This document shows positions 7,682-11,730 of a DNA stretch of 11,730 bases, piece by piece (position 1 is the stretch's first letter; each line of letters starts with the position of its first letter). Origin of the DNA: Synergistaceae bacterium (lineage in GTDB: Bacteria; Synergistota; Synergistia; Synergistales; Synergistaceae); contig JAQVPO010000013.1 of assembly GCA_028702015.1 (NCBI GenBank), positions 1 through 11,730 of the forward strand, read 5' to 3'. The notes beneath the pieces were generated by a model, which searched no databases, was not told where the DNA came from, and saw nothing but the letters and a program-made list of their open reading frames with translations. The translations under genes were made by a program, and so were the position numbers.

Positions 7682-8797
7682 ATGGACAAAAAAGAAAAAG
7701 AACTCCCTGTTCTGAGGATCGGAAAACATCAGCCGAAATATCCTATTGTACAGGGCGGTATGGGAGTTATGATCTCAGGCCCTAAGCTTGCCGGCGCAGT
7801 TGCGGCAGAAGGCGGTATAGGAACGCTAGCATCGGTAGGGCTTGGTGTCCTTACTGAAGGGTACAACGCCAGGAATTTTGCGGAACGGAACAGCATGATG
7901 CTCAAAAAATATATCAAGCAGGCTAAAGATATTGCCATGGGGGGAGTTCTTGCTGTCAACTGTATGTGTGCCCTTTGTGACTATGAATCGCTTGTTAGAT
8001 CTTCCTGCGAAGCAGGAGCGGATATTATAGTATCCGGTGCCGGGCTTCCCCTCAAGCTGCCGGAGCTGACAGAAGGCTTTCCCGATGTTGCTCTTGTGCC
8101 GATCGTAAGCAGCGTAAAAGCCGCCAACATTATTATAAGCCGCTGGAAAAAACACTATGACCGCTGCCCTGACGGTATCGTTGTAGAGACTCCCAACACT
8201 GCGGGAGGACATCTTGGGGCCAGAGACATTCCGCAGGTATCAGATCCGGCCCTGTCTCTTAGAAATGTTGTTCCTGCACTGGTTGATTACCTGAAAGAAA
8301 ACCTTCTTGATATTCCTGTTATCGCTGCAGGAGGAATATGGGACAGCCATGACATGGACGGAGCCTTTTCGATGGGAGCGAAGGGAGTCCAGCTGGGAAC
8401 CAGGTTTGCTGCAACAGAAGAGGGGGACGCATCTGACAGATTTAAACAGTCGTACTTGGATTCCAGAGAAGAAGATGTTGTTCTTATAAACAGTCCCTGC
8501 GGACTTCCGGGCCGTGCTATAAACAGTCCGATGGTCAAGCGCTACCTTGCCGGCCTGCAGGAAAGAATGCCCTGCAGGACCCCCTGCCTGACCCACTGCA
8601 TATGCAGGATCAAGCATGAGACTTTCTGTATAGCGGACGCGCTTGTCAACGCCTACAGAGGAGACTGGGAGAACGGTCTTTTCTTCTGCGGGAGCAATGT
8701 TCCTAAAGTCAGCTCCATAATGAAGGTGAAGGAACTGATGAACGAGCTTCTTGAAGGGTTTAAACTCCCCGATCTTACTCTTCCGTCCGCCTCCTGA
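7682..8797 (+). CDS. NAD(P)H-dependent flavin oxidoreductase, nitronate monooxygenase family
   Basis: This 371-residue FMN-binding TIM-barrel enzyme belongs to the nitronate monooxygenase/FabK family (PF03060). Family members oxidise nitronates or act as enoyl-ACP reductases; which applies here is open. Visible motifs are VQGGMG (23-28), SGAGLP (118-123), the FMN-phosphate-binding region GGHLG (175-179) with AAGGI (215-219), and MGAKGVQLGTRF (231-242). The C-terminal part holds a cysteine cluster, C298-x3-C302-x3-C306-x-C308, then C316 and FCGSN, a tail seen in a subgroup of these proteins. There is another Cys trio at C94, C96 and C99. At 371 residues it is longer than the ~310-320 of typical FabK, mainly because of this tail. 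The ATG at 7682 has AAGGGG 11 bases upstream, a rather long spacing. It forms a single-gene unit between its own leader and a strong terminator. A fatty-acid role is not supported by context, since no fab genes are nearby. Confidence 0.88.
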   Translation: MDKKEKELPVLRIGKHQPKYPIVQGGMGVMISGPKLAGAVAAEGGIGTLASVGLGVLTEGYNARNFAERNSMMLKKYIKQAKDIAMGGVLAVNCMCALCDYESLVRSSCEAGADIIVSGAGLPLKLPELTEGFPDVALVPIVSSVKAANIIISRWKKHYDRCPDGIVVETPNTAGGHLGARDIPQVSDPALSLRNVVPALVDYLKENLLDIPVIAAGGIWDSHDMDGAFSMGAKGVQLGTRFAATEEGDASDRFKQSYLDSREEDVVLINSPCGLPGRAINSPMVKRYLAGLQERMPCRTPCLTHCICRIKHETFCIADALVNAYRGDWENGLFFCGSNVPKVSSIMKVKELMNELLEGFKLPDLTLPSAS

Positions 8798-8823
8798 TAA
8801 ATTCAATAGATATATCTTGCTTC

Positions 8824-8859
8824 AAAGAAGCGCTCCAGGTACTAGGAGCGCTTCTTTTT
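8824..8859 (+). terminator. Rho-independent terminator after the flavin oxidoreductase gene
   Basis: A perfect 13-bp stem pairs AAAGAAGCGCTCC (8824-8836) with GGAGCGCTTCTTT (8845-8857) around an 8-nt loop. It ends in five T residues (8855-8859). It lies about 27 nt after the stop codon and isolates this gene from the symporter gene downstream. Confidence 0.95.
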
Positions 8860-8869
8860 ATCTGCCATT

Positions 8870-8894
8870 GTCTGCAATTTTATAAATTGTAGAC
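8870..8894. promoter_or_regulatory. Inverted repeat upstream of the symporter gene (distal)
   Basis: GTCTGCAATTT (8870-8880) and AAATTGTAGAC (8884-8894) are 11-bp arms around TAT with a single mismatched position (a G-T pair). It lies about 75 bp upstream of the -35 and outside the preceding terminator, so it is a candidate binding site for a dimeric regulator. Which protein would bind cannot be told. Confidence 0.4.
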
Positions 8895-8912
8895 CTAGTT
8901 TGAAGTCTCATG

Positions 8913-8935
8913 ATATACATTGAATCTTTGTATAT
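8913..8935. promoter_or_regulatory. Inverted repeat upstream of the symporter gene (proximal)
   Basis: ATATACA (8913-8919) and TGTATAT (8929-8935) form a perfect 7-bp inverted repeat with a 9-bp spacer, between the distal repeat and the promoter. The AT-rich arms make chance occurrence more likely than for the distal repeat. Confidence 0.3.
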
Positions 8936-8968
8936 ATGATAGTAAAAATTTGCATATTAGTTCTTTAT

Positions 8969-8997
8969 TTGACATTATAATGGCCCAAATGTAAACT
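8969..8997 (+). promoter_or_regulatory. Candidate sigma-70 promoter of the symporter gene
   Basis: A consensus TTGACA at 8969-8974 is followed after 17 bases by TAAACT (8992-8997), which shares four of six positions with the -10 consensus. A perfect TATAAT at 8976-8981 overlaps but has no -35 at a workable distance. The leader to ATG 9040 would be about 35 nt and includes the Shine-Dalgarno AGGAGG, ten bases before the start. Confidence 0.55.
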
Positions 8998-9039
8998 GTT
9001 AAGAAGTGTATACTATTTTACATAGGAGGAAAAATAAAC

Positions 9040-10272
9040 ATGGCCGAAAAATCAGCAAAAAAAGAAATCGGTTTGCCATTGAAGATCCTTATTGCAATGG
9101 TGTTAGGTGCAGCTCTCGGTTTTATTATTGGAGAGAAGGCTTCATACATTCAGTTTATTGGGGATGTATTTATCCGGCTTCTCAAAATGTGTATTTATCC
9201 GCTTATCTTTGTAAGTATTATCAACGGGATCTCACAGGTTGCAGATATGTCGCGTCTCAAGAAGGTCGGCGGTTATTTTCTGGCCTACTGGGCTGTAGCC
9301 TCTACACTGGCGGCATCAATGGGTCTTATCTGGGCCTTTATAATCAAGCCTGGTGTGGGTATAAACCTTGGCGCAAAGGAAGTTCCTGTTGTGGATGTAG
9401 ACCTTCTGCAGTCTCTTGTTAACTGGGTGCCGAACAACCCCTTTGCGGCATTCTCAGAAGGCAATATCCTGCAGATAATAGTATTTGCGCTTATCTGTGG
9501 CCTGATTCTTGCAACATTCAAAGATACGGAACATGGAAAAAGACTCTTTAACCTATTTGATTCGCTCAACGAGTTCTTTACACGGATAGTTGGATGGGTC
9601 ATAAGCCTGGCTCCCTACGGAGTCTTTGCCCTTGTCGCGAATATAACGGGAACACTTGGTTCAACGGTTCTCTTTGGTCTTGGAAAGATGCTTGCAACAC
9701 AGTATCTGGCCTATGGAACTGTAATAGTGATCATTTACCCTATAATTCTGATGTTCGTTGCCAAGGTAAGGCCTCTCCAGCATTTTACTAATATCTATCC
9801 TGCAATGGTACTTGCCTTCTCAACATGTTCATCAAGCGCGACACTGCCGCTTACCATGAAGGTAACGAAGGAAAGAGGCGGAGTGCCGGAGGATATGGTA
9901 AACCTCATAGCTCCTCCTGCAGCTACTATCAACATGCATGCCTGTGCGGCAGAAATGCCCATCTACGCAGTATTTGCAGCTCAGATATACGGTATAGACC
10001 TTCCTTTCACGAGCCTGCTTGTAATAATCGCTCTTGGTATCATAATGGCGGCAGGAGTTGCCGGAGTGCCCGGAGGCGGCATCATAATGTCTGCAGTACT
10101 GCTTCAGGTTATGGGGCTTCCGCTTGACATAGTCCCGTGGATCGCGGGCATTTACTACTTGATCGACATGCCGAACACGATGCTGAACGTAACTGGTGAT
10201 ACAGTGGGTATGGTTACGGTTGCCTCATTAATGAAAGAGTTGGATATTGGTCTCTATAACGCTAAAAAATAG
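9040..10272 (+). CDS. Dicarboxylate/amino acid:cation symporter (DAACS) family protein with altered binding site
   Basis: This 410-residue inner-membrane secondary transporter belongs to the glutamate transporter family (PF00375, SDF). It would import an amino acid or dicarboxylate together with cations. The elevator-fold landmarks are present: hairpin 1 AFSTCSSSATLP (259-270), the helix 7 region TINMHACA (296-303), hairpin 2 GVPGGGI (342-348), and helix 8 IDMPNTMLNVTGD (375-387). Compared with GltPh as I recall it, NMDGT has become NMHAC (D312 to H300, T314 to C302), the substrate-carboxylate Arg397 is N379, and D390 is Y372. D394 (D376), N401 (N383) and D405 (D387) are kept. So the amino-group and one sodium site look preserved, but acidic side-chain recognition and another cation site do not. 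A neutral or otherwise different substrate is likely; coupling may also differ. The ATG has AGGAGG ten bases upstream. Its own promoter and terminator make it a single-gene unit just before the asparaginase cluster. Confidence 0.9.
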   Translation: MAEKSAKKEIGLPLKILIAMVLGAALGFIIGEKASYIQFIGDVFIRLLKMCIYPLIFVSIINGISQVADMSRLKKVGGYFLAYWAVASTLAASMGLIWAFIIKPGVGINLGAKEVPVVDVDLLQSLVNWVPNNPFAAFSEGNILQIIVFALICGLILATFKDTEHGKRLFNLFDSLNEFFTRIVGWVISLAPYGVFALVANITGTLGSTVLFGLGKMLATQYLAYGTVIVIIYPIILMFVAKVRPLQHFTNIYPAMVLAFSTCSSSATLPLTMKVTKERGGVPEDMVNLIAPPAATINMHACAAEMPIYAVFAAQIYGIDLPFTSLLVIIALGIIMAAGVAGVPGGGIIMSAVLLQVMGLPLDIVPWIAGIYYLIDMPNTMLNVTGDTVGMVTVASLMKELDIGLYNAKK

Positions 10273-10299
10273 ATCCAGCTGAATATCTATCGATTTCTT

Positions 10300-10337
10300 C
10301 CGCCGGCAAAAATCAGCAGCAGTGCCGGCGGCTTTTT
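10300..10337 (+). terminator. Rho-independent terminator after the symporter gene
   Basis: CCGCCGGCA (10300-10308) pairs with TGCCGGCGG (10323-10331), a GC-rich 9-bp stem with a 14-nt loop. It is followed by CTTTTT (10332-10337). It lies 28 nt after the symporter stop codon, so the next gene probably needs its own promoter unless readthrough occurs. Confidence 0.9.
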
Positions 10338-10427
10338 GTTATATCAGGAAGCATTCAGGGGATACCTTAGAAGTTTCTCTTTTTATAAATGAATGTAATG
10401 ATAACCAGAATAAAGGAGAGGACAATA

Positions 10428-11579
10428 ATGAAGGAGAAACTCTCGTTATCGGACAAAAAACATGGGATCGTATGTCTTACCGGGCATGCAGGCATTGCTC
10501 ATGCCCACGGAGCGAACAGCTATCAGCAGGATGACGGCGGCGGTTTCTGTGCTGCGGGCACGATCATATCACACGCACTATCTGTTGACACAAGAGTCAG
10601 TGAGGTCTCCTGCACGACTGAAGAAATAATGGTCAAACTTATGGGCGGCGGAAGTGCTGTTACCATGCCAAGGAGGAGGGTCACACCCCAGGAGGCCGCT
10701 ATGATGAAGAGGGCTGAGGGTAAGGATGCCCTTTTTTCGCAGGGAGTTGCTGCCGGAATATTTGGTCGTGTTTACGGTCAGGGTGTATCAGAGACGGCGG
10801 CATGTTTTCAGGCTGCCCTTGCCCTCTCTGTATTGGATTCCTTCAAAAAAGCTGCTCCGGAAAGAGTCTTCGTTGTCCCTGAAAGTGAAGAAAACGCAGG
10901 TGCTATATTGGGAACGGTGATCGATTACGATGGCATACCTGTATCTGTGGTTATGCCGGTCAATTTTACTGGCGGCGGACTTGGTCCCGATGAGGACTAC
11001 GAAGGAAACTTTATGCACGGAATGAAGGGTGATATGATGAAAAAACTAGGCTGTCCCCTTCCTTCAATAGTTGCAGAAAGCAAGGTCTGCAGCGTCCTTT
11101 CGGAAGAAGCCCCCCATGACAGATTTTTGATCCGTTACTCCGAGGACAGGGGAGACCCTGCCGTCGCTAAAGCACTGGAGGAATCGTGCAAGGAACTCTC
11201 TGTGCCATATTTTATCAGGAACGATCTGCTCAGTTATGACGCAGGATCATTCCAGTCTCTTTCATATGCATTTGCGGAAAAGATAGAAAAGATAGCAGCT
11301 GGGCTTCGGGAGACGGAGAAAGCATCGGAGAAGGTCAGGCTGGTCGGTGATCTCGCGCGCCTCGTATCCGAGGACGCTGCCGGTTTTACATATATGAGCA
11401 GGTCTGTGTTTGCCGAATCATCAAGCCCGGGGCTGCATCCCGGAACTTCTGCGGTCCTGTCAATGATAGTTGGTAAAAACTACATAAAAGACCATGTTAT
11501 TCCAATAATTACAGAATCCGACAGGGATGATTACGTAAGGGTGATATTATTGGCATTGAAAAAGATCGCACAAAAATAA
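10428..11579 (+). CDS. Unrecognised conserved-looking soluble protein, upstream of asparaginase gene
   Basis: I do not recognise this 383-residue protein. It has no signal peptide or membrane helix and looks like a folded cytoplasmic enzyme. Blocks that look like active-site or ligand motifs are GHAGIAHAH (19-27, with H20, H25, H27) followed by QQDDGGGF (33-40), a Gly-rich GGGSAV then PRRRVTP, GRVYGQGVSE, PVNFTGGGLGPDEDYEGN (177-194), and near the end SSPGLHPGTSAV (332-343, with H337) and TESDRDD. The frame opens at ATG 10389, but AAAGGAG lies just upstream of ATG 10428, which I chose as the start. The coding end is 17 nt from the asparaginase ATG, with AAGGGAG in the gap, so the two are almost certainly one operon. 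A role in amino-acid or amide breakdown is inferred from that context only. No clear -35/-10 pair was found in the 90 nt after the symporter terminator, although TATAAA at 10384-10389 may be a -10. Confidence 0.85.
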   Translation: MKEKLSLSDKKHGIVCLTGHAGIAHAHGANSYQQDDGGGFCAAGTIISHALSVDTRVSEVSCTTEEIMVKLMGGGSAVTMPRRRVTPQEAAMMKRAEGKDALFSQGVAAGIFGRVYGQGVSETAACFQAALALSVLDSFKKAAPERVFVVPESEENAGAILGTVIDYDGIPVSVVMPVNFTGGGLGPDEDYEGNFMHGMKGDMMKKLGCPLPSIVAESKVCSVLSEEAPHDRFLIRYSEDRGDPAVAKALEESCKELSVPYFIRNDLLSYDAGSFQSLSYAFAEKIEKIAAGLRETEKASEKVRLVGDLARLVSEDAAGFTYMSRSVFAESSSPGLHPGTSAVLSMIVGKNYIKDHVIPIITESDRDDYVRVILLALKKIAQK

Positions 11580-11596
11580 CGAAGGGAGATGGATCG

Positions 11597-11730
11597 ATGA
11601 AAATATTACTCATATCAACAGGCGGTACAATTGCCTCCCAGCAAAGCCCAGAGGGGCTTGCTCCTGTGGATCAGGGAGAAGCTCTGGCGGCGGAGGTGCC
11701 TGGTATTTGCGATATAGCTGTTGTTGATAT
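11597..11730 (+). CDS. L-asparaginase (type I-like), 5' part only
   Basis: The first 44 codons of an asparaginase are visible and the gene runs off the right edge. The N-terminus MKILLISTGGTIAS holds the asparaginase/glutaminase signature TGGTI, in which the second Thr (T11) corresponds to the nucleophile. It is followed by EGLAPVD, typical of cytoplasmic family members. The enzyme would hydrolyse asparagine to aspartate and ammonia. The protein starts without a signal peptide, so it is likely cytoplasmic. The ATG is preceded by AAGGGAG with 8 bases spacing and is only 17 nt from the stop of the unrecognised gene, which supports cotranscription. An ATG at 11589 is out of frame and stops after three codons. 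Confidence 0.85.
   Translation, partial: MKILLISTGGTIASQQSPEGLAPVDQGEALAAEVPGICDIAVVD

Noticed and set aside
7567..7785. A 72-codon open frame beginning with TTG in the oxidoreductase leader
   Set aside because: It has no ribosome binding site, overlaps the leader hairpin and runs out of frame into the real gene; composition is not protein-like.
8240..8806. A 188-codon antisense open frame opposite the flavin oxidoreductase
   Set aside because: The sense strand carries all family motifs across this span; the antisense product has no known features and would start beyond the sense stop.
8975..8981. TATAAT at 8976-8981 as the main -10 of the symporter gene
   Set aside because: The nearest -35-like hexamer (TTGCAT, 8950-8955) is 20 bases away, whereas TTGACA with 17 bases to TAAACT is a better pair.
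9006..9422. A 138-codon plus-strand frame overlapping the symporter start
   Set aside because: Its peptide is a frame-shifted readout of the symporter gene, and the AGGAGG is spaced for ATG 9040.
10389..10427. The upstream ATG 10389 as start of the unrecognised gene
   Set aside because: The ribosome binding site AAAGGAG lies after this ATG and points to ATG 10428.
1..11730. Mobile elements, tRNA genes or CRISPR repeats
   Set aside because: No transposase or integrase motifs, cloverleaf-like segments, or regularly spaced repeats were seen in the intergenic regions on either strand.

Overview
The window is an ordinary-looking bacterial chromosome segment of moderate GC, with strong AGGAGG-type ribosome binding sites and compact intergenic gaps that carry clear intrinsic terminators. 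The gene set (nucleoside kinase with a threonyl-tRNA-synthetase-like family N-terminus, a YwqA/YwqB-like SNF2 and SWIM pair, an FMN oxidoreductase of the nitronate monooxygenase family, an amino acid:cation symporter and an asparaginase) suits an anaerobic amino-acid-fermenting bacterium. Synergistota or Clostridia are my best guesses; this is an inference from gene content and was not tested. I see no RNA genes, CRISPR array, insertion sequence or phage genes.

Left part, plus strand (1-5445): the 3' portion of a uridine-kinase-like nucleoside kinase enters from the left edge. Its reading frame is interrupted by an in-frame TAA at 27-29, inside sequence that still looks like the family. It is followed 25 nt later by a 1031-residue SNF2 ATPase. 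That gene abuts with no gap a SWIM zinc-finger gene whose C-terminus ends in an AT-hook-like GRPRK. A strong hairpin terminator (5448-5483) closes the unit.

Middle, minus strand (5496-7400): a zinc-dependent nucleoside/nucleobase deaminase-type protein and, upstream of it, a 12-helix MFS transporter. The best start for the transporter is a TTG with a well-spaced GGAGG rather than the upstream ATG.

Right part, plus strand (7560-end): a monocistronic nitronate-monooxygenase-family flavoprotein has a leader with a candidate promoter, an operator-like inverted repeat over the -10, and an attenuator-like hairpin just before the ribosome binding site. It ends in a very strong terminator (8824-8859). 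Next is a DAACS-family (PF00375) symporter preceded by two inverted repeats and a consensus-like promoter. Several residues that bind sodium and the acidic substrate in characterised members are replaced in it. After its own terminator come a conserved-looking 383-residue protein that I do not recognise and, 17 nt later, the start of a type I-like L-asparaginase that runs off the right edge.

The most interesting part is 8860-11730: a substrate-altered symporter, an unrecognised soluble protein rich in Gly/His motifs, and an asparaginase. I infer an uptake and catabolic cluster for an amino acid or amide. The supporting evidence is proximity plus the changed binding-site residues, and no substrate can be assigned from sequence alone.
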